A stretch of DNA of 64,000 nt, taken from Metaphire vulgaris (taxonomy: Eukaryota > Annelida > Clitellata > Crassiclitellata > Megascolecidae). Location: contig CM030836.1 in assembly GCA_018105865.1 (NCBI GenBank), positions 2,914,001-2,978,000 of the forward strand, written 5' to 3'. A program made the translations under genes and the position numbers. A model generated the notes under the pieces. That model had not been told where the DNA came from, ran no database searches, and saw nothing but the letters and a program-made list of their open reading frames with translations. This document shows, piece by piece, positions 26,970 to 40,100 of the stretch. Position 1 is the first letter of the stretch; the number at the start of each line of letters is the position of its first letter.

Positions 26970-29900
26970 AATCTCTAGTTACCAGAAACTGTGTCCACAC
27001 TTTGTGATGTAAGCATCTTCAATCATGTTGAAGCATACTGGGCTAACACAACAACACAAAAGCCAATTAATCAACAGCAATAGCAAAGGTTCATATATTA
27101 ACACGTTGACTGCGATACAATTGATTCCTGAGGCGTGGCTGGTGTCAAATGCGTTCATGCGTGACCAACGTGAATGCCACTAGATTATTTTCAAGGCACA
27201 ATCACGTTAAACGCCTGTAAAGGAAAATATTTTGAAACAGATGCGTTTAGAAGCCATCTGTTACTAGTATCGTGTTCTCTTTACTCAGGTATGCGCCAAT
27301 TCATACGAAAAATGCTGGTGCCCTGTAAGGTGACGGACCAATAGTTATCTCAACAATAGCGATTGGAGAAATTACTGCCATAAAATGGAAACAATTTCAA
27401 TTTAAATTCCAGCCTTTATTATCTGGTCCAAATGCCTCCCTCACACCCCGAGCCAAAAATTGTCCGCTTCACTGGATGGAAGACTTGACAATGCAATCCA
27501 CGTAATTACATTGTAGCAGGAATTCTCCGGGTGTACGTTTATACGACGCGTCAGGGAGGATTATAATTACGAGGCTGTGGTTGAGTATATTGTGGTTTTT
27601 CGAACAAATGTTTATAGGACAAATATTCATACATCTTCCATAGAATACGCCTTTTTGATTGGTCACTCATTCTAGTAGCTAAAGGAAGCAGAAGAATGAT
27701 TCCAAGATCCACATAAGCTAAAATAGTTTGCATTGAACTAAGGACGTCATATGACGCCCCTAGCGCCCTGAGAAACCAAAATAAGAACGTCAGTTGACGT
27801 CCCTAGTGCTCAACATGTTAACAGAGCGATTAAGACATACCTTGGCCTTCGTACCTTCCTTGGCTGTTCACTCCCCTCCCTTGCGCCGCCGACCATCAAG
27901 CACTCGGTGAACAACAAACACCCCAACCACTTTGGCCTGCAAAGAGCTTGGAGATGTCGAGATTGGAAAATTGAGTGGCTGTCTGTTGACCTAAAATTTC
28001 ATTGTCTACTTATAAGTGGGTCATAGCAAATTTCCTTAATTTTTTACCTAAAAATGGAGTCGACTTATCTGCAAGATCGACCTATCCGCGAGTATATACA
28101 GTAGGCCAAACTGCAAAGTACAGTTTTAAGTCAGCGTTTAAAAGCAACTATAGAAAAGTCTGACTGCTCATTCACTTGCATGGTAGTTTAATTGATTCTG
28201 CATATAAAATTCTTGCTGTATTTTCTGTTATAGACAGTAGAGGCAAATACATATTTTTTAGTACGATATATTTTATTGAACAGTTAATTTCATTTATCAT
28301 TCCACAGTCTGGGTGACCTGAGAATATGCATTGTTTATTCCAGATAGAACTTTCGAAAGCCTAATGTCTACTATGCAGTATGTATAATTGTATATGTATG
28401 TATGGGTGTGTGTTGTCACTGTTGTGTTTGTTTAAAGATGTACCCGTATCAAAGACGATGAGTATCTATGTATATACTATATATGTATGTTTGTTCATTT
28501 ATGTGTATGCATGTTTGTATGTATGTTTGTTTATACATATGTATGTTCATGTGGGTCAGTGGATGGGTGTGGTGGTTTGATGTGAAGTGGGTATATTGTA
28601 GTTTAACCCCTTAACCGTGTATTTAACTGTAACTCAATGTAAAATGGACGGATATATCCGGGATCCCCAGTTAAGGGGTTAAATGTTTTGAATTAATAAA
28701 TTGGACAAGAAATTGAATACCTATAAGTTTGAACACTAAATGAACAAAGGCTTCAGAATAATTTCTGTGTTTGCTTTATCTGAAGTGAGGTGAAGTTTAT
28801 GCCTCATGTGAGCAGTTTTTGAAATGGCAGTCAGTTTGTTTGTGCCTGATATTTATTTAAAATTTCATCATAATGATGATGGTCATCTGGTTTGGGACTC
28901 GAGGTCAGCTCTCAAAAATTGATCATCTGTCTATACAGTCTGCCTTCCCTGGCCTCTCTTTCTCCTCTTCTGTCCATGATCTTGGTATAATTCTTGACTC
29001 TGAGTTAACCTTTATGGATCATATTAACTCACTTTGTCGCAGTTGCTTCTATCATCTCTGCCAGCTTAGAGTGATTCGACGTACACTAGACATGCCATCT
29101 GCTTCTACTTTGATTCATACATTTATTTTCTCAAGGCTTGACTACTGTGGTTCACTTTTTGCTGGTCTTCCATCGGTGCGACTTGATAAACTCCAGATGG
29201 TTCTTCGTTCGGCAACCAGGGTGATTGCTGGTGTCACAAGACGTGATCACATTAGTGATTATATGACGTCTGTTTTACACTGGCTGCCTTATTCTGCTCG
29301 AGTTGAGTTTCGTGTGTTGAGAGCGGTTGCACTCTCTGTTTATGGTGCCACTCCATCTTACCTTTCAGAGATACTCCATCCTCTTAGCTCTATCCCTGGT
29401 CGGCCATGTCTTTGGTCCACAACCAATGGTCTTCTCAGTGTGCCCCAAGCACGAACCTCCTTGCTCCTGAAGCGAGGTTTTGAATCAGTTGGCCCTATCC
29501 TTTGGAATGCTCTTGACGCCAGTATGCGTGGCTTATCAACTCCTAATTCTATGGTCCTCTTTTTGAAACAACTTAAAACTTATCTCTTTGTCAATATGCA
29601 GTAATTTGCTGTGGGAGCGCTTCTGAGTGATTTTTCAGAAGAGGCGCTATACAAATATTTTATTACATTACATTACATTACATTGTTACATTGTTACATT
29701 ATCACAGCGGTTCTCAACCTGTGGGTCGCGACCCCCACGGGGGTCGAATGACGATTTGCCAGGGGTCGCCCGAGACCATCAGAAATATGGGGTTGTCTCT
29801 CTTCTTGTTATTGTACAAAATTTCTTCAGTGGTAGTTATGACGTACTAGTTGTTTTACTATAATTGTCATTCAAGGATAGACATGGAGACAATTTAATAA

Positions 29901-32900
29901 TAATGTTTTCGAACATTTTGATTGCCGTAGCATTATTATTTTTAGCAGTTTAAATTGTGAACGAAAATAATTTTACCGTTGGTGGGGTCGCCACATCATG
30001 GGGAATTGAAGTGAAGGGGTCGCGGCACTATAAAGGTTGAGAACCGCTGCATTATCATAACACTCCATTGTTCATAAGGACCATTGGATCCAACAGTGGA
30101 GAAGTGCTCGTTCACGGCCCTTTCCTTTCTTTAGCCATGTGTATCAGAGTTTGAGTGTTAAGTAGAATATTGTCGATCCATCTTCTTTTTAGTTTTTCTC
30201 TTTTTCGCACACCATCTGATCTTTCCATAATCACTATCTTTATTAGTCTTTCATCTTTCATTCTGCAAATGTGTCCAAATATTGACATTTTTCTGTCTTT
30301 GATCTTGCCCATAACAGTATTTTTCCATCTCAGGTTTTTGTGAATGGTATCATTTCTAATCATATCTTTATAACTTATTTTCATCATTTTTCTATAACAT
30401 TTGATTTCAAATGCATTCAGTTTTAATCTGTCTTGTTTCTTTGTGATCCAAGTCTCACACTCATGCAGTAAGGTGGATATTACACATGCGTCCATAATTC
30501 GCAATTTAGAGTTTGTGCTGATGTTTTTACTTTTCCAAATCGTGATCAAATTAGCAAAAGTACTGCTAGCAATTCCAATCCACCTTCATATATCCTTGCT
30601 GCAGTCTTTATCTTTGGTTATAATTATTATTGGTTATTATTTAAAATATAATGGTTGAATAATTGTTGATTCTGCTATTTGACATTTTTGTATATGCAGA
30701 TGATTTTGGTTTATTTCCAGATGCATGTCAGATGATACTCTTCCTTTTGAGTTAAGAGCTTCATTCTGTCGACTGATGTTACATATGCACGTTGATCGAG
30801 ATCCACAGGAGACTGTGACGCCAGTAAAATATGCGAGATTATGGTCAGAAATACCAACAGTCATTTCCATTGAAGAGTAGGTTCAGCACAATCTAAATTC
30901 ATCATTTCAGTGTATCAGTACTCCAAATGTAATGATTATTGAATTTTTAAACAACTGTTAGATTGTTGGATAGTGTGATTTTGAGCAGAGTTGACCTTTA
31001 GAGGATTCGAAGCTTTGAAAGCAATTTGGAATCATCTCTGTTCTGTTCCTAAGACGAATATTGCATTTGTAGGAGTTACTTTGGCCAGGATTCACTGTAA
31101 TTTTCTTTATTACTATATATGTGATGACATTGGGATTAAATTTGTTAGACACTTTTGGTGTATAGATGCTAAATTTATTGAGACACCCTCTTTTGTGTTA
31201 GCCCTGAGTGACTTACAGTTCAGTTCATTTCATAGGCACTATTTTAACAAATACACTGTCATTGCTAAAGAAGTACGTTTTTAATCGTGTTAGAAAAACT
31301 GCATGTGAGGATCTAACAGCTGTGGAAGCAACATTTATCAGAGATGCAAATGAAATGTGATTAGTGCAATGTTTGCAAAGTTGGATTTAAACAACAGTTC
31401 GATCGCTCATCAAATGATGGCGAAAATTCATTTTAGCACAAAATATCCTCTAAACATCTTTCTGCCATATACTTCCATTCTCCAGCTGTGCTAATTTCAG
31501 GATAGAGGTTTTTTGTTTATAACAAACTTGTCATGAGACTGATGAAGAACATCATTCTTGTAAGCTGTAAACCTGCATATACTGATCAATTTGTTAGCTC
31601 TAGGTAAACAATTTACAAACCAGACAGACTGCGTTCTCCCAGCCAGGTAGCTAGTGAGCCAGGTAAGTACCCTACTCTTTATTCCATATGAGTGCTCCAG
31701 CTGTCCGACCAATATTCCATGATCGGCCGTGTTGAAAGCTGTTTACAAGTTGAGCAGGCAGAGCAGGGTGTAATTGCCATTCACAGTCGAGTCAACTATG
31801 TAGTTAAAGATGTGAAGGAGGGCTGTTTCTGTGGAATATCAGGAAAGGTGCAATTTTTTTTTCTTTAATTTTTGTGACTCTGCAGAGAGGACAGTTTTGT
31901 CAATAGACAAAGTTTTGCTCTTGTTTTGTAAAATACTGCTAGTGAATAAGTCCAGAAAGCTTCAACCCCCTAGCTAAGATATCTCTGAAGTTATAGAGGT
32001 CTGAAGTTGCGAGAAATTTAAGCAGCAGTCGCGAAACGCCAAAAACCCTAGTTACTATAAAATTTGAATATCTCAAAAACTGCTGAAGAGGGCAGGCTAA
32101 AATTTAGCAAACTTTCACTTGGATGTTTGGGGAACATTTGTGGCAAATTTCATAATTTTTGAGATAGTCAACCTGGAGCCATTTGTTGAATTGACGCGGA
32201 ATGACTCGCAACTCTTCCGCTCTACCGACAGTTTCCAGAGAAAAGCCTTAAAAACTTAACAAGCCAAAAAGGGCATCTCACCACTTTTCACACTTGATCT
32301 GTAATTTTTTTAGAAGAAAGTGTACCGGGGCCTAAAAATGTAAATTCAACACTGTTTCCTGCAATTCATCATCAGGAAGATTTTGACTTTGTCATTTAGA
32401 TTCCAGAATCTTGCCTGTACCTTCCCTTTGCTCATCCAATGGACATCAGTGTGAAGAACGCTAACTGTGATACACTATATAATAGTATATATTTGATTTT
32501 GTTGATCACGGCTCACCTGAGTACCTGGTTAGGCTTTGACTCATTCTCTCACTTAAATTGCTGAGAAATTGCTTGAGCTCTGGTGGCCATGTAAAATCAG
32601 CCTGCGGGCCACATGTTGGACAGGACTGCTCTGACCTCAACCTGAGACTAAAAAATAGAGTTCTGATTCATTTCTTAAATTTGTTTTCTTTCTGATGCCA
32701 ATTTGTAGTTATGAGCAGCACCAGTTAATGAAGGATCCAACAAAGCAAGCAGCTCCTCAGAACTTTGCTGGTACAATGGAATTTGTAAAAGAGTACTTGG
32801 AAGATGTAGCAAGTCAGTTATTGTCTGTGGCTGACCGAGAGCAAAACCAGCTAACTTTTCAAGTAAGGTGTTCATCTGAATTTCTGTGTTTTTCTTGAAA

Positions 32901-35900
32901 GTTATATTTGACAGGTGTATATAAAAGAAGCTGGATAAACTAAATGTTGGGAATTATCATAAAACAAGTTTGCTTATTTGTAAGTGTTTAAACTTTAAGG
33001 CGACATTTTTTAACAATTTTAAAAAGATTTTGACAAATTGTGTTGTTCTTTCAGTGTGCACTGGCTTTGTGGTTTTGTTGTAGGTTGTGAAGTTAGCTCG
33101 TCATTTGATCTACTTTGGTTTCTTCAGTTTTGGTGAACTGTTGAAGCTGACAAAGACTCTGCTCAAAATTCTTGACTGTGCTCCGATTCTTGTGAATGAC
33201 AGCAAATTGGAGAAAGGTAACAGCAGTGGCTTTGCTGTTTTCTTCTGTTGTTTTCTTCTGATGTGCTTTTTATTCAACTTTATTCATCAGATGTTTATTT
33301 CAAGATTGAAGCGTTTTTACTTAAATGAGCAATAAAGGAAAGAAAAAAAGCCATTCACTTTGAAGCACAGCTAATGCTAATGAGAATTTAACTTTTGATC
33401 TTAAGATCTTGATTGAGTTATGCAATGTAAAACTCCATTAAAACACGAGTTTCAGAGGACTGGGAAAAAGCATTCATGATTCACCAAAAGTCGATGTTAG
33501 ATGAGTCCAATTAAACCTAATTTGAATAGTCTGTGCTAATTGACAGTCCATGTATACAAGTCCATGTTAAAAAGATTTTACTCGGCTTATTGAAAAGACC
33601 AATTCAAATATGATTTTGTTTTATATAAGCTGTGAAATACATTCTTTCATGAAGTTATTAGAGCATCTGTGCAGAGGTGTATGCTTTCTGAAATTCTTTA
33701 TAATATGACTGATGAATATCAATAGAAAACTGGTTTGGATGAAAGTATGTACAGTAATAGTCTGTGCTGAGTTGTATTGGTTTGGTCTGTACATACTTAA
33801 GGGAGTAGTACTGTTGTGAAGCTCTTTTATTTCTGTAATGCTGATGTTTTATTTGCTTGTTCATGCTCACCAAGGCGATGGACAGACATCAGAAACTGAG
33901 AGTTCATGTATGGTACTTTGTTATTTAAGTCTCTTATCTGTTATTTGTGTTCCTTTATGCCTTTGAGTCATAGAATTGGATATAACTGAATGGGTAATGG
34001 GGAATTACTTTGTGGAGATGTAGATCCAAAAGGAACAGTTAGTAACTAGTAATATCACCCATATTTTCAGTTTATAACCTTAACACTGAAATGACAACAC
34101 AAATGACATCTTTGCACTGCTCATCTATATATAATGCTAGTGATGAGAAAAATCAGAAAATTTTATTTTTCTTTATTTAATGCCTTCTGTTGAAATATGA
34201 AAACAAATAAAGCTTTTAATATACACTTATGTGGGTACAACAGCTTATACCTAGAAAGACAACGAGTGCATCAACTGATGCCAGCAAGAGTTTGACATGA
34301 GGGAAATGGAAATTTAAAAATCAGAGCTAATTAAAAGCAATACTATTTACTGTATTTACATGCAAATAACGAGTGTAGGACATTCTCCCCCCTGGACATA
34401 ATCCTTTGGACATTATCTCCTTCCGACCGGTAACCCTTTGAAATGACACTGACGGACATAATCCTTCTTTGTTTCCTCTTTGGGCTTTGACTATAATCAT
34501 TACCCACACCATAAACCAGACACGAAACACTAACCCTGTGGATTCGGTGGCGCCGTTAGCATCAGATAAGCATGCTCCTTTGCAAATTAAGATCTCGTTC
34601 TGGGTGGTTCGATGATATTTTTGCTTCGTTTTAGCGCAAAATGTCTGGGTAGTGACCTTCCTGTCCAGGGGAGGTCCTCTTCGCTTTTTCTCGGGTGGAT
34701 TATAACGGTTTTAGTCGCTGATTAACGCCTGTCTGGTCCGCCATCTTGTTTTGCGATTTTTCTATCAACGTGGCTCGGCAGAACTGCAGACTAGATACCC
34801 GTGCGGTATGCCATGTTGCGACATCCGTTTTAATCGTAACCTGGAATTCCATCCAAAGTCGGATTCACCTAGCTCGGCAACGGTTTATTCACGGAGTCCG
34901 CATCTCAGAAATTCTCCGTCTGGCTCGCCTCTCTGCAGACAGTTCTTACATCTGCGGAATTTTTCAACATCTCATCCCGTGTTTTGTTCCTTTGCGTATT
35001 ATTGTATAACGGTTCTACAGCGGAAGGCTCCTTTTACGGGATTTGCTACCGTGGGCGTAAACAACTGATTTTTCGTTTCCATCAGGGCTGACTTCACGCT
35101 GTCTCTGTTATCAATATTTGCCATCGGCATGCCAGTATGTCAAAGCATCGACTTGTCTGTCAAACGGCGCTAGAAGTCGTCAAGAAGATAAAGATAAAGA
35201 TAACCCTTCGATACTCACAGCCATGGCATCAGATAACCGATAAGTACCTTTTTTAAAATTAAGATCTATGATATTATTTTGCATTGTTCATTACTTCTTT
35301 CCGGGGAATATGTCCGGGAGGATAATGTCCAGGAGGAGAATGTCACTGGTTTAAACAAAATAACGCACCCACGAGTTTAACATGCAAAAAATGAGATTTA
35401 TGTAAAAAAGATTTTGTGTAGTGCGCTCACACATATAACTGCACTCGTATACTGCACTCATGTGTATGCCATGCTCACACATATAGATTTTTAGAATAAT
35501 ATAATTGCGTTACTTGCGTTCATTTCAATGTTATTACCCCGGTATGTTTGAAGACAGATTTATTACAGAGAAATGATTATCTTCCTCTTCCTCTCTATTA
35601 ACTTATTAAGTATCACCCTGGTAATATTGATTTCCAACTATAGCACTGTAACTTATGTTTCTGTTATTATTGTATAAATATTGTAATCTTTGGTTTTTTA
35701 AATTTTGATTTTATGCTAATAAACAACTGATTTTTAATTATATTTGTGTCCTAACATCAGTTGTTTAATTCTCAATATGTGGGATCTCTATTCAGTAAGT
35801 CGGTAATAACACTTGTCTGTCAAATTCTGCTTCAAATGTGACATTTAGACAAAGCTTCCCGTCACTCACTGCGGATTGTAATAATGCCATTTTAGGTCTA

Positions 35901-37062
35901 CATCAATCGTTTAATTATCAAATACCAATTCTTTATTCAGTAACCTGATTAATAACAAATCTTTTTCACTTGGGTGTGGCTGCTGGTGGAGAGAGACAGA
36001 CAGAGAGAGAGACAGGGGTTACTTTGAATTTGAAGGTTCCCTCCACCTTCCACCTTCATAATGTTAAAATAGGCCTACTTCAGTCATTTAAGTTTGAGTA
36101 TCAAATACGGACTCTCTATTTAGTAACCTGATTAATCACAAACATCTCACTTGGATGTGGCTGCCGGTGGAGGAGGGGGAAGAGGAGGGAGGGAGGGAAG
36201 AGAAAGGAATGAGGGAGGGAAGGAAAGATTGCCTTGAATCTCTATTAAGTAAACTTGGTAAATAACAAAGGTACTTCTGTGGAATTCTACTTCAAATTGG
36301 ACATTTAACCCTCTGCTGTTAACTGGTTTAGGTCCTGAATAGTCAATTGCTACTGTTGTCAGATAATGCTGATATGGAACAGAATTTAAACAAATTTCAT
36401 CTGGGAAAATGTCTTTTTGCACAAATATGTAGTTCTAAAAGTAGAAATGAATTCCCAAGCAAACTGGTTTAAATGAATAAACTGATCACTTGGAAGGCAT
36501 TTATAGAATTCTATCAAATTACCTTTCTTAAATTTGTCCTTCAGAATATCACTAGATTGCAAATCAGTAATTTCCATTTGCAAATCAGAAGGTAAGTCTT
36601 CGATAACAGAGCAAAAAGTATTTTCAATTCCTGGACAACAAAATCCACGACATTAGAGAAAAGACGCCGACGCAGGACCTCCAGAGTTCATCGGATGCTC
36701 ATTGTCCATCCTAGCACTGTTCACGGCTCCTAATGTAACCGAGGTCATTTTGACAGTGATGTCTATGCCCAGCAAGCAATGTTCAACCGACCCACTCTCC
36801 ACATGGCTTCTCAAAGTGTCGATGGAGACACTTGCTCTTTGAATTACTGATAGTTGAGTTTAATGTATTGTTAAATGAATTGGATACCGGTAGATGTTAT
36901 AGCATTGTGACCAAGGCAGCCTAAGCTGAATCTTTCCGCAAGAACCTAAAAACATATTTTTTAAAGATAGGTTTTGACTCCACCTGTTAAAGCGCTCTTG
37001 TCTTGGACCTTAGTCTTGTCTATTGCACTGAAGAAATTGACTAGTAGTAGTAGTAGTAGTAG

Positions 37063-37108
<46 letters not shown>

Positions 37109-40100
37109 GCATTATTCCATCCATAGTTAGCATTTGCAGGACAATGATACAAGAATTGAAGAAAGATTAAACATCTGTCAACAAATTAGACATAAATATA
37201 CCCAGAAACATAGTTAGAAAATTATATACTTTACAGTAAATCAGATTGCCCATTCTCTTTTGCTCTCGAGGAGATGCCTAGGGGCTCTGAGCATTGGCAG
37301 TCAACTGAATGAGTGTATTATTCTTTTGCATTTCAGACATTGTTTCTGTTGTGCAATTAGAAGTTTTGTGATGCATTTTTTTACTTTATTGCATTTTGTT
37401 TGTTTGTCATTTGCAATATTAGCTTCAGGTCCAGGTTCAAACAGTCAGAAGTCAGGAAGCATGACAGAGATGGTCAAACAGACAACGAGCGGTTCAAAAC
37501 AGGGCACTGAGTCAGAGGATCATCTAGTCATGGAAACCAAGCTCAAGATCATTGAAATCTTACAGGTCATTGATATCTTCTCATTCTTCTATTTGAAGAA
37601 AATTTATTTTATATCTAAAACATGCATATAGTTTATAATATTTGATCATATTTGATTTTGGTTCCTATCTAAAGTCAGGGATGCGGATCATTCATTCTTG
37701 AGATCTGCAGCACTGTAATGAGGGTAGATTTGGTTCTACAACCACAGATGTTATTTATCGTGGCATTTTTCAGACGATAGATGATAGAACAATGGAAGAG
37801 ATAGAAAGGGCAGTGGAACAGATGAGTAAAAACAAAGCCCCAGGACTCGGCAATGTCACAGCAGATATGCTCCAAAACACTGGTGTATATACAATCAGAT
37901 GGCTATATTGGGTCATAATAGTATGGAATACTGAGTAAACACCATTAGACCGGAGAAACACCATTAGACCGGAGAAACACCATTAGACCGGAGAAACACC
38001 ATTAGACCGGAGAAACACCATTAGACCGGAGAAACACCATTAGACCGGAGAAAAGCAATTATATTACCAAAACACAAGAAAGGAGACAGAAAGGAATGCA
38101 ACAATGCCGGAGGAATCAGCCTCTTAAGTGTACCAGGGAAACTTTTCACCAGAGTCATGCTAAGCAGAATAAAGTGTAGGGAATGACTGAAACCGCTCCA
38201 GACATTTGCTTCGGTCAGATAGCATGGTATTCGGCAATATCCTGATTCGCCAAATACTTATGTTACAAAACTAACAAATCTGAATATTATATTAATAATT
38301 GTCACATTTCATGATTTAATGAAGAGCAACTTAACTGAAGTTAACTAATGCACCTGCAAAATTTTAATTTAACTGGAAGTACCAGTGCATCACACCAAAA
38401 ACGACGTTACCAATCGAGGTAATTAATTTTGGGGAAAAGCGTTTGTATGAACTGTGAACATGTACATTTTAAATTTACTATATTTCAGGCTATATAGAAG
38501 CTACAACGATGAGGTTTGCACTGTTGTTTAGCATTTTATTGTTCTGTCTATCCATCCGTGCCCAAAAAAATTTTGGGGGTTGGGTCCACTCTACAGCCCA
38601 AAATAAGACCCCTCCCAAAATTTTTGTTCAAAGGTCAATAGCAAATATTTTTCAGTGGTTACCCCTTAGGGTCAGCGGCAAAGTTGTAGGGGGGTGTAAT
38701 TGGAACAGAATAGTTCAAAAATTTTGAAGATCAGACCCAATTTGGCGGAGTTAACATTTTTCAAAGCCCTAGAACTCACTGCTCCGAGAAACGAAAATTT
38801 TGCACAAATTTTTCAATCTGAAAAACCGAACACTTCATGTTTATTTCAGGCTATATAGAAGCTAGAAAAATGAATTCTGCACCGTTGTTTAGCATTTTTA
38901 TTGTTCTTTCTAAGTATCCGTGCCCAAGAAAAAATTTGGGGGTTTGGTCCACCCTACAGCCTAAAATTGGACCCCATACCCAAACAATTTTCAAAGCTCA
39001 ATAGCAAAAATTTTTCAGCGGTGACCCTCTTGTGTGAGCGACAAAGTGTAGGGGGGTATAATTGGAACAGAATAGTTCAAAAATTTTGAAGATCGGACCT
39101 AATTTGGCGGAGTTATCATATTTCAAACCCTAGAAATGTCTCTTTTCAAAGCTAAAATCCGACCCCTGGTCAAATAAAGCCTATTTTTCTTGCTTATAGC
39201 GGGCACAATAGCTTAAAAAAAGCTACTGTCTAGCACACGGATAACAACTGAAGCGAATTATTGCATTGGAACATTTATAAACACCGCTCTTTGTTATCGG
39301 AACAGATGCTGAAATTAAACAGTTAATAACTATAGTAAATAATTAAAACCCAGTTGGCTATCGTTTGACAGATTCAGGAAGGGAAGATATCTGACCAAAT
39401 CTTAACCCTTTAACGGGTTAAGAGAAATAACATTAAGGTGGCTTAACTTTGTTAATTATGAGTTTGGTTGACACTGTATCTTACATTCACGGACAACAAT
39501 CTTAGTAAAATGTTCTCCTTATTGTGATTCTATTCTATTCTATTCTACTTGATAATTTATGTAGCGCTATAGCATGGCCAAGGTTGATGGCAAGAGCATT
39601 TTACAAAAGGCAGTCACAGGTTTTAGAAATAAATGTTTTTAAGGTTCGATAAGAAGAATAGTTGAATAACCTGGTCACAGAAGCTGGAAGTGCATTCCAA
39701 AGGAGAGGATTGCCAGTACTTCGGATCTGTTTCCAAGCTTCACGGTCTTGGACGGAGGGGGAACATAGAGGTGAGATCGCTTTTAGAAACGAAGTTTGTT
39801 TGCTGACAATCTGTCATCACCGGCCTGCGTTTCAATGTTCAAAGATATTCCGGGCAGAAAGGGTCAAACAAGGCTCGGAAGGTCAGCGAGCAGCGTTAAA
39901 AAATGATACGCTCCGGGATCTTGAGCCAGTGGAGCTTATCCTCAATAATTGATATCGCGTGGTCATGCCACCTGGCACAAAAATCATCCGGCGGCGGCGT
40001 TCAGGACCGATTGCAGTCGCCCAGCTGATAGTCGGGAAGACCGAAGAGGAGGCTATTACAATAATCCAGCCTGGATAACACCAATCACGGACTAGATGTA

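Noticed and set aside
28873..29604. 243-codon frame as a host gene
   Set aside because: Clear LINE ORF2 C-terminus followed by a LINE tail with (ATTAC)n, and a close relative at 59160-59660.
37936..38055. CRISPR-like appearance of short repeats
   Set aside because: The 19-bp units are directly adjacent with no spacers, in a eukaryotic LINE relic; a minisatellite.
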